A DNA stretch of 21,444 bases, taken from NCBI GenBank assembly GCA_905397405.1, contig CAJPVJ010000686.1, positions 1 through 21,444 on the forward strand, given 5' to 3'. The position numbers and the translations under genes are program-made. The notes beneath the pieces are model-generated. The model had not been told where the DNA came from. It ran no database searches and saw only the letters and a program-made list of their open reading frames with translations. Below are positions 1 through 9,660 of the stretch, piece by piece; position 1 is the first letter of the stretch; every line of letters begins with the position of its first letter. The stretch comes from Oppiella nova (lineage: Eukaryota; Arthropoda; Arachnida; Sarcoptiformes; Oppiidae).

Positions 1-128
1 CAATCATGATATTAACTCTAGAAATAAATCAAATATACAGTAATTCTTAACAAATATATAATTCATAAGATATTATAAGAGTATATAAATATTATAATCA
101 AATATTTATGTGAAATACAGTAAAACCC

Positions 129-559
129 GACAAATATCTTCTTTTAAAGAATATTCTCGAGGACTGAAACCATTATAATAGTCTATTTTAGAAACTCAAT
201 TAATTTACATATTTTATTGTTAATTGTTATCTTATTTGAACTCAACTTTGGATTTGAAGTATAATTGCTTTTGAATTAAATTATTAAATGACATTTAAGC
301 TTTACCATTATTATCAAAAAAAACCCTATAATTCCTTCCTATTATTGTTCACTAAAAAAAGATGTGATGTGTTTGAAAGCAATGATGTCTTATCTGTCGA
401 CCACTTATAATATTTTTCTACAGATTGGAGATTAACTCAAACAATGAGTACGTTTTCGACAGATTATTGTTTGCTTTTATCCTCTTTTATAACAAGATTC
501 TCAATAAACATCTGTTATTATCAACAAATAATTTATTAGAACTGTTTGGCACTTAGAGT
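129..559 (+). repeat. Left arm of a large inverted repeat
   Basis: This 431-base AT-rich arm is matched in reverse complement by 3702-4128, with 3.1 kb between them. Positions 522-559 pair with 3702-3739 without mismatch, and 129-393 pair with 3868-4128 with 4 substitutions and 4 missing bases, all four in homopolymer or short-run lengths. Positions 394-521 do not pair by reverse complement and are treated as a separate feature. The arm lies in the probable intron before the exon at 620. No terminal inverted repeats or target-site duplication were seen at its ends, so I do not call it a transposon. The inner end abuts the N at 560. Confidence 0.93.
394..521 (+). repeat. Mirror-repeat partner (left), 128 bases
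   Basis: Read backwards without complementing, this stretch equals 3740-3867 at every one of 128 positions (position i matches 4261 minus i). Just outside, at 393 and 522, the relation to the right arm switches to ordinary reverse complement on the same coordinate sum, so the block sits in register inside the inverted repeat. The sequence is not simple repeat or homopurine tract, so chance or low complexity cannot explain the match. Confidence 0.95.
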
Positions 560-560
560 N
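560..560. other. Single ambiguous base (N) at inverted-repeat edge
   Basis: The only N in the window falls exactly where similarity between the two arms ends; the partner position is G at 3701. It may be a scaffold join, a gap-fill edge or an unresolved consensus base. Confidence 0.9.
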
Positions 561-619
561 ATAGAAATGATCAAATATATAGTGAAATAAAATTAATTTA
601 ATGAATGAATTATTCGCAG

Positions 620-1639
620 AACTTATGTCCGCTGAGGAACGAAAGGATTGAAATGAATGGCAGAACACATGCAACACTTGAGGGCGACTATGAGTTATTG
701 GTTGAGAAAACGTATTCAACGGCTCAACAAACTTGTAATACGAATATCCAAATGCATAATCAGATGCCGTTGACTGTCCTTCCGGTCAATGCCTGTCATA
801 ACATATCGTCGACACCACTGACTGTCGTTCCACTCATTGGTAGAGAAGATCACATTTCGGATCAATTGACTCCTCGTTCGGGATCTATAAGCGAGACGTC
901 GACCTCACCCGAGAAGGCGAGCGACACATCGAGTGGCGTTCACTCCAACTCCAGCAATGACGCCAACTGTACGCCCCCGCCATCCCTCATGTTAGACAAG
1001 AGGTCCTCATCGATGGAGAGTCTTATGCAGCAAATACAAGCGGCCGATGCGGCCAAACCTAACTTTAGGAGCCTTTCCCTTCAGAGGTATATATCTTCAC
1101 TGCCAACAGAACAGCCCATCACAAGGATTCCTCAGCAGAGGATGAGTTCATTCAATGAAAGCGACCAAACAATGGTCATCCGGAGGGCTAAAAGACCTCA
1201 GAGAACGTCTGATATCTTCAATATGAACACTGCCGGCGCCCCCAGAAATGAGCCACACTTTGGTCGCGAAACCAACATAAGAATGACTTCATTCACAGAA
1301 ACTCCAGATTATATGAAATTCCATTCAATGCCGGCGCAGCCAAAGATGGTACCGATTCCGGCGGTTCCCACAACTCAGCCATCGTTTAGTAATAATGAAT
1401 ATTCTCGCCAAACGTTTAATGACTTCAAGCCTTATATCGCGAATCAGAATCTGTACTCTCATGTGATTACAGGCACTCAGAAACCGATCGTTAGTATTGC
1501 TCCGCAAGTGACGGCCTTTAATGGAAGTCCTAATTTCCTACAACATCATGGCCTACAACAGAGAGAACCAACCAATTACTCGTTCATCTCTACCCAACCT
1601 AATCCAACAGCACCGGTATCTCAGATACAGACGACGTGA
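620..1639 (+). CDS. 3'-terminal exon of an unrecognised Ser/Pro-rich protein (partial)
   Basis: An open frame of 339 residues ends at TGA (1637-1639). A splice acceptor (attattcgcag) ends at 619 and opens the exon in phase 0, so I take it as the last coding exon of a gene whose upstream exons lie outside the window; an alternative is that translation begins at the Met at 653. The protein has no membrane segment or signal peptide. It is rich in Ser, Thr, Pro, Gln and Asn, as expected of a disordered signalling or scaffold tail. A Ser-rich stretch with TSTSPEKASDTSSGVHSNSS (about residues 96-115), a KRSSSMESLMQQIQAAD helix-like stretch near residue 130 and a basic RRAKRPQRTSD patch near residue 190 are the most distinctive parts and could be phosphorylation sites. 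Base composition is clearly coding against the AT-rich surroundings. I do not recognise the family. Confidence 0.65.
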   Translation, partial: NLCPLRNERIEMNGRTHATLEGDYELLVEKTYSTAQQTCNTNIQMHNQMPLTVLPVNACHNISSTPLTVVPLIGREDHISDQLTPRSGSISETSTSPEKASDTSSGVHSNSSNDANCTPPPSLMLDKRSSSMESLMQQIQAADAAKPNFRSLSLQRYISSLPTEQPITRIPQQRMSSFNESDQTMVIRRAKRPQRTSDIFNMNTAGAPRNEPHFGRETNIRMTSFTETPDYMKFHSMPAQPKMVPIPAVPTTQPSFSNNEYSRQTFNDFKPYIANQNLYSHVITGTQKPIVSIAPQVTAFNGSPNFLQHHGLQQREPTNYSFISTQPNPTAPVSQIQTT

Positions 1640-3701
1640 TTGCCTGTAGACAAGATTATTACCGATTTATATAAAGTTTCATAGAAATAGAGTCCATCGC
1701 TGGCACATAGGAACTGGTATTAATGTCTCAAATATTTATGATAGGATTGCATTTATACAGCGCTGGCACCCAATGAATGACTTTCCAAATCATGCTTTGC
1801 TCAGCGAAACAAAAAGAGAGACCAAATACTTAATATAAGATGATTTATAATGTATTGTATCGTATGTACAGTTTGTATAAATTCTTGAGTCTATTTCATA
1901 TGAGTTTCCTATCGGTTACAGTAAATACACAAACAATAGACGAGTTAAAGACTAACTCTACCCTAACTCTACTTGTATTACTAAACTTCAGTTTTAATAC
2001 CTTTTGCTGCAATACTTTTGTCTGAATTATTAATGATGGGCTTGTGTTAGACTAACATCAATAATTGTCGCAAACTCATCAATAATTACAAAAACCAACG
2101 AATCAAATATATTTATTTGAGTTTTAATTAGAGCTTACCTTTTGTCATATTATTGTTTTGTATTAATTTATTTGAATGAATTTTTAAAACTTTTAATAAT
2201 ACTAATGTATGCATAAAAAGTCTCTCATTTTTATACAAGAATAATGCAAATATACATTACAGTACTCTCATATAAAACCTTAAGAGTATATTTTGCAAGA
2301 ATTTTAAAATATCGTATATACTATATAGTGTATTGTGAAAAATTCTGTCATTAATATACGGATTTAGTTATAAAGCATAGATCAAATTTTTATGTGGATT
2401 GGCACTGAATTTGTAAAATAATGATTGATTAAAAACCTTTAGAAAAATTTTAAATATAAATAATCAATATTTGACTTCTATTACTGCAATACTTGAGGTT
2501 TAATGCTTTTCTTTAACAATGTTTTTTAAAGTAAAATCTTAACATAAGTTAAGCTTTAATACAAGTCACATAATGAATTTATATACTAACCTTTACATCT
2601 GTATACTGTTTTTGACAAACATTTTGTGCCAATTTTCTAATTGTCATTATCACCTATCACTAATTTGGAAACATGTAATCAAACATTAAATTAATTCTAT
2701 TAGCTTACAAATTATTATAAATATTTTGTAATACATTAGCGCATATATTTCTTTCTAGTCTTATTCCTCAATACAATACTTTGACTTCAATTAATAAAAT
2801 TATGACTTTAAGAGCCATTGTGTCAAATCCTCAGTGAATTGAAATGAAAGCTCAAAATATTGGTGCCGTAGTCTACTGTACAGAGCATTCATTATAATCA
2901 TTGCCACATATTTGAGCCCAAATTCTATTTGATTCGGTCTTATAGTCATATCATAACAACAAAATTAATATCAAACCTCAAACTTCTATAATATGTTTAT
3001 TGTGAGCCTTATGTATGGATGAAATTTTTATATATTTTTATTCAATTATTTAAACCTTTACAATTTGTAATGCTGTACAATTCAGACAAGCTTTTATATA
3101 TGAGTTTTATTACTGTACTGAATGAACCCATTTGTGAATATGTTATTACTTTTTTCATTATATAAATATATTAATATTGTACAACAAAATGAATAATAAT
3201 GTGTTAAATCAATTTATTATTAGGTTATATGTAATATTGTTTTTGTAAAATACCTTATTTAAGAAACTTATTATGTTTTAAATTTATTGCATTATTAATT
3301 TGTGAATATTTAAAAAGTTATATATATAAAACAGTGATATTTGTTTACTTTGAATAAATTTTGAACAAATGCTTACCTTATATTCATTGAGTAAATTAAT
3401 AGATTCAAATAATTTCTATTAATGTATTTAATTATGTTAAATTAACTTATGATTAATAAACATAATATTTAAACTATATTTCAATATTTTGAATAATTTA
3501 TTTCTTTAAAATCATAATTATGATTATTAATTTAAAATTAATCAAATAAATATTCTCAGTATTTAATTCTATACTTGCACAAAAAATACTCTTAATCTAT
3601 AATGGAAAAATTATTAATTTTATTTAGTCAATACACATTTAATTCTAATTAAAATGTAATACATTGGAGGGATTATTTGTGGGAAACAAATATTAATCCA
3701 G
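1640..3701. other. AT-rich 3' UTR and intergenic stretch
   Basis: It probably starts with the 3' UTR of the exon ending at 1639; the first clear AATAAA found is at 2793-2798. No coding exon with supported splice sites was found. A 61-codon frame at 1840-2025 has no coding character. The stretch is the loop of the inverted repeat. Confidence 0.5.
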
Positions 3702-4128
3702 ACTCTAAGTGCCAAACAGTTCTAATAAATTATTTGTTGTATTATTGTCTACAAATAACTCTTAGAACAATATTTTCTCCTATTTTCGTTTGTTATTAGA
3801 CAGCTTTTGCATGAGTAACAAACTCAATTAGAGGTTAGACATCTTTTTATAATATTCACCAGCTGTCATAAGACATCATTGCTTTCAAACACATCACATC
3901 TTTTTTAGTGAACAATAATAGGAAGGAATTATAGGTTTTTTTGATAATAATGGTAAGCTTAAATGTCATTTAAAAACTTAATTCAAAAGCAATTATACTT
4001 CAAATCCAAAGTTGAGTTCAAATAAGATAATAATTAACAATAAAATATGTAAATTAATTGAGTTTCTAAAATTGACTATTATAATGGTTTCAGTCCTCGA
4101 GAATATTCTTTAAAAGAAGATATTTGTC
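3702..4128 (-). repeat. Right arm of the large inverted repeat
   Basis: It is the reverse complement of 129-559 except for the block 3740-3867. It is 4 bases shorter than the left arm because of run-length differences (T7 to T6, a G3T8 run to G2T7, and AAA to AA). Substitutions are few (4 in about 299 paired bases). Outside 4128 and inside 3702 similarity to the left flank stops abruptly. Confidence 0.93.
3740..3867. repeat. In-place complemented block in the right arm (mirror of 394-521)
   Basis: Within the right arm this 128-base block is the complement, without reversal, of what the left arm predicts. Equivalently it is the left block read 3' to 5'. There is no mismatch or indel, and both edges are sharp to the base (3739/3740 and 3867/3868). 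A true inversion inside the arm would have given a direct copy of 394-521, which is not what is seen. Confidence 0.95.
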
Positions 4129-6047
4129 ACCAAAATGACATAAAGTGTATTTATAAACTAATATTATAAATATATGAGAATATTATAGAATACTTAATAT
4201 ATAAACAATTCTTAATGACATATAAACTAAATAAAGATCTCAATTATAGTACTAACAAATGTAATAAACTTAAGCATTACTTCCTTTTCATGTAAACAAA
4301 TGTTTAGCTCTGCTGTAAATCATTCAATGAATCGATAAGTTTTCTTACTCTTAAGAAATTGAATTTTTATGTTTTTCATATGATGTGATCAAATCTTGTT
4401 TTACATGAATGCTACCAAAGATTTACATTTATATAAACTTTGTTGTGTAATGTTATAAAATCAAAATTTTGGGTTTATATACCGGTATATAAAATTAATG
4501 TTAAAAGAAATAGCTTAGTCTAGTATATAATAACGATACATTTTTATATAATATCTTAGTATTAAATTATATTTTGTGGGAATAAAAATATATGGATACA
4601 AATTGATACAAATAATATTATAACGGCGATCGGATTTGCAAATTGATTGGGATATAAATTAAATATCAATAGAATAAATAATATTTCCATATATTACTTA
4701 TGAAATAATGTTTGCCTATAAATTATTCTGTTATTAATAAAACATTTAGTATTTAATAGAATTTTAGATAATTTTCAATAATTGTAGAATTAAAAAAATT
4801 GTCAAGATCATTAAAATCAAATCCTTGCAAACCTTAGTAATAAATCAATCAATGAACCGAATATTAAAATTTGAGTCTTTTTCAGAATTTGATATTAATT
4901 TATCCGGGTATTCTTTGTGATAAAAATAAGAAAAACACTAAAGAAATCTTTGAGATGTCTAAAAAATTGTGTTCAAAATGATTTTAGGGAATAAAATACA
5001 TATGTTAATTGAATATTTATGTTTTTAAAAATACATATTTGTTATGTAGAGTAGTTTTTGTTGTAAACGTTTATCATTTCTATTGATTTATATTTTTATA
5101 GACTTTCAATGTTTGAATATTAAAAATGTAACGTCTATTGTATAGACTCTATTTTAATAATAATCTAACTAAATATGATACTGTTATATTTACAATGCAG
5201 TCATATTTTGTTAATTAAGTAGCATACATTTAATTGTTTTATAAATTACTAAAATTTATAATTCCATTAAAAGGTTTTTTTTGTATATTTTCATTTGATT
5301 AATTTTTTAGTACATCATTATTCAACATTGATTCGTAAAATAAATTATCTATTTTAATTGTTAACGTTTTTATGAAATATATATACATAAAAATAAATTA
5401 TTATATTTAAAACAATAGTTATTTTTAATGCTTTACTATATTACCAGTTGATATCTTCATGATTAATAAAAATTGATTTAATTAAAATATTTTACTTATG
5501 ACACAAAGTCACGCAACTAAAAAATAAACTGAGACATACAAATTTAGTATACGGATGTCAATCAATAAAAGTCAAGAGAATTATATTAAAATTTTTATTT
5601 CACAAATTATTTAAATAAAATATAACGTCGTTCCATAAACAATCAAAATTATAACATTTTTTTGTAAACATTGTATAATAATTTATTTTCCAATAAATTA
5701 TTCTAAGATATACTGTATACATAAATTGCTATGCTATACTTTCAACTAATAACATAAATTTTGTTAAAACATCTTAACATTTTGTTTTGTATATTATTGT
5801 ATATTATAAGTTATTTCATTTTATAGGCGTTATTTCACATAAATATAACAATTAAAACAAATATTAATTTTTTATACATTTATAACTTAATTTAAATACT
5901 CAATAAATTGGAAAACATTAAAAATTGGTCTAACCATTAAGATTAATACTAAAAATGGAAATAAAGAGAGGTTACTATGAAGTAATTGTATATTTAATAG
6001 TTTAATAGTAATATAAGTTAAGTCACGTTTGATATAATGCTTAGATA
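4129..6047. other. AT-rich intergenic stretch
   Basis: No gene was found. It holds a perfect 20-base palindrome centred on ACCGGT at 4474-4493 and many short A/T runs. The part nearest 6047 should contain the 3' UTR of the minus-strand gene that ends at 6048. Confidence 0.5.
4474..4493. repeat. Perfect 20-base palindrome
   Basis: The 20 bases are identical to their reverse complement, with the centre ACCGGT flanked by alternating TA. It stands in an AT desert, where such palindromes are somewhat favoured by composition. No function is claimed. Confidence 0.85.
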
Positions 6048-7217
6048 TCATGGATAAGGAGTAGCGATGGCCTCCTCATAAGACGGGGGCATCAGTTGTG
6101 AGGCCTCGTAAGACGGCGGGGGATCGCGCGGTGGTATCAAAGTTAAGAGGACTGGAGAGACGGGAGGGCACACTATGGATAGGTTGGTGTTGTTGGAGTG
6201 GTTGGCCATCACACTGGAAGTATTGCTATCAATGCGAGTATTGTTGGGAATCTCGCACTCAATGGAGTCGTCGGTGTAGACACTTCGGACACTTCTGGTC
6301 TGATTCTGGCGGTCATTGTTAAGGATGTTGTGAATGGATCGATGACTTCGAGGACTAATGAACTTATATAAGAAGCCAATGATCGCGAACACAACGAATG
6401 GCGAGACACTGAGTATTATGTAAACGTATTGCAAAGAGTTTCTGTTGACCACTGATCTGTCACTTGACTTGTACTCAATTTCAAGGGTCTCTGGAATGCA
6501 GACTTTGGTCACGTTATTGAATCTCTTGAGTGGACATATGATACACATTTGGGTCAACACGTCGATGGCGTTCACCTGAGCCAATGATTGTCGACAAATG
6601 CATATTTTGCGGACTTTATCGCATTCACTCAACCGGTCATAAGCGCGACAATTGGCGGTCGACTCGCATCCCTCTCCGTGTCTCGACTTCTTATAGCACT
6701 TCTCATCGGTTTGGTACCAGTCGTAGCCGTAGTCGCACTGACACTTGGACTGGAGGCAAATGTTGTGGACACCGGTGCAGTTGGCGTTGATAGAGCACAG
6801 GGAACCCATATGTCCTTTAATACAGGCATTGCTTTTGGCCGAGAAGGAGAAGCCCTGTCGACAGACACAGCGCTTGAGTTTGTAATTGTCTAACGCCTTC
6901 ACGCAATACGAGTTGGTTTCGCACTCGGGGTCTATGGAGCAGATCTCTCCCACCTTCTTGTACCTGTCGACACACATGATGTCATCGATGTTGATGGGAA
7001 AGTCGGGTTTACAGACACACACGTGGAAACTACAGTAGGACTCCCGCACGTGACACCCCCCGCCCCCCACTCGGCTGTGATCACAACCAATGTTCAGATA
7101 TTTGGTTCGATTCGGATTCCGATCCAAACTATCGGTCGATATTCTGGTCATTAGTGCCGTTAGTATAGAGAATCCGATTAAAAGGCTTTTCGAGACTTCT
7201 AAACATATATTTTGCAT
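6048..7217 (-). CDS. EB/EGF-like Cys-rich type I membrane protein with PPxY tail
   Basis: This is one uninterrupted frame of 389 codons from ATG (7215-7217) to TGA (6048-6050). A hydrophobic N-terminus (residues about 10-24) fits a signal peptide. Residues about 45-240 hold some 30 cysteines in repeated modules with spacing like the EB or EGF-like modules of arthropod and nematode surface proteins (for example CVCRQGF near 117 and CQCDYGYDWY near 159). One hydrophobic segment at about 264-286 is followed by a basic stop-transfer stretch. The roughly 100-residue cytoplasmic tail ends in two PPSY motifs (367-370 and 377-380), the classic ligand of WW domains such as those of Nedd4-type ubiquitin ligases. 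From this I infer a cell-surface receptor or adhesion protein whose level may be set by ubiquitination; the ligand is unknown. The absence of introns is unusual beside its multi-exon neighbours. No specific orthologue is claimed. Confidence 0.82.
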   Translation of the reverse strand: MQNICLEVSKSLLIGFSILTALMTRISTDSLDRNPNRTKYLNIGCDHSRVGGGGCHVRESYCSFHVCVCKPDFPINIDDIMCVDRYKKVGEICSIDPECETNSYCVKALDNYKLKRCVCRQGFSFSAKSNACIKGHMGSLCSINANCTGVHNICLQSKCQCDYGYDWYQTDEKCYKKSRHGEGCESTANCRAYDRLSECDKVRKICICRQSLAQVNAIDVLTQMCIICPLKRFNNVTKVCIPETLEIEYKSSDRSVVNRNSLQYVYIILSVSPFVVFAIIGFLYKFISPRSHRSIHNILNNDRQNQTRSVRSVYTDDSIECEIPNNTRIDSNTSSVMANHSNNTNLSIVCPPVSPVLLTLIPPRDPPPSYEASQLMPPSYEEAIATPYP

Positions 7218-8048
7218 TTGATTTCAATATAAATATAAATATAATAATAATAATAATGACGATAACAAGACATGATTTGTTCAATGGATCCGATTCTATG
7301 GAAACAAATATCGATCGCTTTCTCTGACTCTTTGGACACAATTGGCAGCACTTCTCCACCCGTTTGCGCAATACTTACACCATATCTGTCATCAAATATA
7401 TTACATATTCATGCCATACAAACACATACAACCTATTCATTGGATTTAATACTATTTGTATGAAAGAATATTCTTATGAAACCAATTTTCCGATTCACTA
7501 ATACTAATGAGATAAACACTATATAATTATAAAATGTTTAAAATCTAAGATTTATTAATAGCTAGGGTATATTTGCATTTTATTTGTTTGATAAATGAAT
7601 AATTGCTTTAAAATGTTGGATATAATGATATATTTTTATATGAAATACTTATATAAAAAAGAAAATTAAATATTTATAAAGTATAACAAAGAATACAGAA
7701 TTGAATGCAGAATCTAATCCTTTATGTCTTTATATTTATTTATTTGCATAAAAACATCGAAACAAATGGTAATATAAATGATTGTTGAATGGTTTGAATG
7801 CATTTGAATGAGTGAAATGTGTTTTGTTTGAAACGAGAGCTAAATTGAAATGAAGTTTAATATAAAAAGTGATAAAATAAACCGATTTGTGAGACAATGG
7901 CACAGAATATGCGACAAAAGTATTGATGTATTGAACGCATAGTAAGTGTAGACCTCTTGTGGCGAAAGGAGTACCTCTTGTGGTGAACAACAATATGACA
8001 ACAAATATGACCACAAAGTGATCATTGAATCAATTGATTGCATGTCTT
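7218..8048. other. Divergent intergenic (promoter-containing) stretch
   Basis: It separates the start of the minus-strand membrane-protein gene from the start of the plus-strand dioxygenase gene, so it should carry both promoters. No TATA box or initiator could be chosen with confidence in so AT-rich a sequence. A short ATAAAT/AAT microsatellite lies at about 7227-7257. Confidence 0.45.
7227..7257. repeat. ATAAAT/AAT microsatellite
   Basis: ATAAAT units are followed by a run of about five AAT units, just upstream of the start codon of the minus-strand gene at 7217. Confidence 0.7.
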
Positions 8049-9413
8049 ATGGTCTGTATGTCTGCCACAGAAATGGTTCAATCGATGGCCCAATCGGTCG
8101 TACGTTTGGCTCAAATGACTTTCGGTGTGAACAGACATCACAGGCTTCTCCACAAGTTGCTCAGTAACTTAGCGGACTTCTCTGTTAACAGAGTTTACTG
8201 TATGTTTCTGTAATTAGATTTGTTTCTTGAGTACTCACTGAGCTATAACTCAGCAGAAGCCAGCGCAAGATGTTCCGTGACTTATGTGTCCATTTGTGAG
8301 ACACAACACTTCCAGATGTGTGTCTTCGGCCTCCGCAGCAGTCGCTGTCGTATACCTCTTCACAATCACCCGGGAATGTATGGACTCATTAAAGTGATGT
8401 TCGGATCCGTCTCAGTCTCCAACTATACGGCGCTTCCCATCGACGGGCAGTACATACTTCCCAACGAAGTGTCCAAACGGGTGGAGGGCTGGCAGAGAGA
8501 CTTCTTGGGTATGAATGACACCAATTGTGGTGATTATGGATGTGTTTTACAGTAATGTGAGTCCTATTTCCAGTGCCCACTGTATATAACGGCTGCACAA
8601 CCATTGATAGCAAGTCTCGAGATGTCTGTGTCTTAACACCCAATCAACGCAATTATCACGAAGTGGTGGCCATCATGTCCGAAGAGGTGTTCAACGAGTC
8701 ATTGAATCGCCTGAAGAGACAATTGTCTCAAATGACATACAAAGACATTAATCTAAACAAAGAACTCATGAGTGACTCGATATTGAGTCGTCTTCGGTCG
8801 CGCAGATGTTCCGTCACTTATGTGTCCATTTGTGAGACACAACACTTCCAGATGTGTGTCTTCGGCCTCCGGAGCAGTCGCTGTCGTATACCTCTTCACA
8901 ATCACCCGGGAATGTATGGACTCATTAAAGTGATGTTCGGATCCGTCGGAGTCTCCAACTATACGGCGCTTCCCATCGATGGGCAGTACATACTTCCCAA
9001 CGAAGTGTCCAAACGGGTGGAGGGCTGGCAGAGAGACTTCTTGGGTATGAGTGACACACCAATTGTGGTGATTATGGATGAGTTGTACAGTAATGTGAGT
9101 CCTATTTCCAGTGCCCACTGTATATAACGGCTGCACAACCATTGATAGCAAGTCTCGAGATGTCTGTGTCTTAACACCCAATCAACGCAATTATCACGAA
9201 GTGGTGGCCATCGACGGTCCGGCGGCCATACTCGACATCTTAGGGCCGCCCTATAAGGAGGACCGGGAGTGCCATTACTTCAAAGTGATTGCAACCGTCT
9301 TTGACCGGAGGCTTCAGCGGGACATCACTTGGCTTTTAGAGCTCGAAGACGTGCCTCAAGACTATCGGTGCGACTCTTTGCCATACATTGGACCTCATAT
9401 TGAGTTGAATTAG
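8049..9413 (+). CDS. ADO: 2-aminoethanethiol (cysteamine) dioxygenase, tandem-domain gene
   Basis: The product belongs to the ADO/plant cysteine oxidase family, non-haem iron enzymes that oxidise the thiols of cysteamine or N-terminal cysteine to sulfinic acid using O2. The model is 8049-8199, 8254-8508, 8574-9044 and 9112-9413: 392 residues, with every intron in phase 1 and 54, 65 and 67 bases long. Exon 1 encodes a short helix resembling the ADO N-terminus. Residues 57-169 form a first cupin copy with iron-ligand candidates His87, His89 (PLHNHPGMYG) and His164 (NYHEV); it stops at HEVVAI and lacks the C-terminal third. At Met170 a second copy begins with its own lead-in and is complete to residue 392 (His244, His246, His321; ILDILGPPY, then a Trp-Leu-Leu-Glu strand). 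Skipping exon 3 keeps the frame and gives a single complete domain of 235 residues, near the usual 270. Start at 8049 follows an in-frame stop at 8019; Met 8058 is an alternative. The family call is firm; whether the tandem form is made, or the duplication is an assembly error, is open. Confidence 0.85.
8264..8673 (+). repeat. Dioxygenase internal duplication, copy 1
   Basis: It matches 8800-9211 at about 98 percent, covering the cupin exon, its intron and the start of the next exon. Differences include a 2-base deletion inside the intron, which splicing would remove, and substitutions such as SVSV against SVGV in the protein. The copy ends at GCCATC, where copy 2 goes on into GACGGTCC but this one joins ATGTCCGAAG in frame. 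Confidence 0.92.
8800..9211 (+). repeat. Dioxygenase internal duplication, copy 2
   Basis: This is the intact partner of 8264-8673, at an offset of 536-538 bases. Here the coding sequence continues past the repeat edge into the conserved C-terminal part of the enzyme, so it appears to be the source copy. Confidence 0.92.
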
Positions 9414-9512
9414 TCTCTCGTTTTACACTTTGTTTATATGTTTTCCCAAACATTTGATTTTGCAATCATTGAAACGATTGAAAGTATCTGTGATTTTGTA
9501 TAATATTATAAT

Positions 9513-9518
9513 TTTATT
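9513..9518 (-). other. Candidate poly(A) signal for the methyltransferase gene
   Basis: AATAAA on the minus strand, about 143 bases beyond the stop codon at 9661-9663. Confidence 0.4.
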
Positions 9519-9618
9519 GATTCAATATTTATAAAAACCAAAAACCATTGAAACCATTGAAATAATCCACAAATAGTTTGTATTCTAAAGAATTATTTTA
9601 AAATCAATTATTAGTAGA

Positions 9619-9624
9619 AATAAA
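9619..9624 (+). other. Candidate poly(A) signal for the dioxygenase gene
   Basis: AATAAA about 206 bases beyond the stop at 9411-9413. Use of this site would make the dioxygenase 3' end overlap that of the facing methyltransferase gene. Confidence 0.4.
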
Positions 9625-9660
9625 ACAATTTTCAGTATCCAATCAATTAGTAATTGTGAT

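Noticed and set aside
394-521. Mirror repeat as an H-DNA (triplex) element
   Set aside because: The tract is not homopurine-homopyrimidine and its halves are over 3 kb apart, so triplex formation does not explain it.
1840-2025. 61-codon open frame as a small gene
   Set aside because: Composition is that of AT-rich noncoding DNA, with no recognisable domain and no supporting splice or regulatory signals.
129-4128. Inverted repeat as a MITE or foldback transposon pair
   Set aside because: No terminal inverted repeats within an arm and no target-site duplications at the edges could be seen.
6584-6893. Plus-strand open frames opposite the EB-repeat gene
   Set aside because: They are antisense shadows of the Cys-rich coding sequence, which has clear domain structure on the minus strand.
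7736-8043. Minus-strand open frames upstream of the dioxygenase gene
   Set aside because: Residue composition (Phe, Leu, Ile, Tyr-rich) is typical of translated AT-rich sequence, and the frames overlap the likely promoter.
9045-9111. A 17- or 22-base ultra-short intron (gtgagt...ccag) at the end of the dioxygenase exon
   Set aside because: The 67-base intron from GTATGAGT (9045) to the same acceptor keeps the frame, matches the size of other introns here and restores the conserved protein; the shorter ones give a stop or a poor join.
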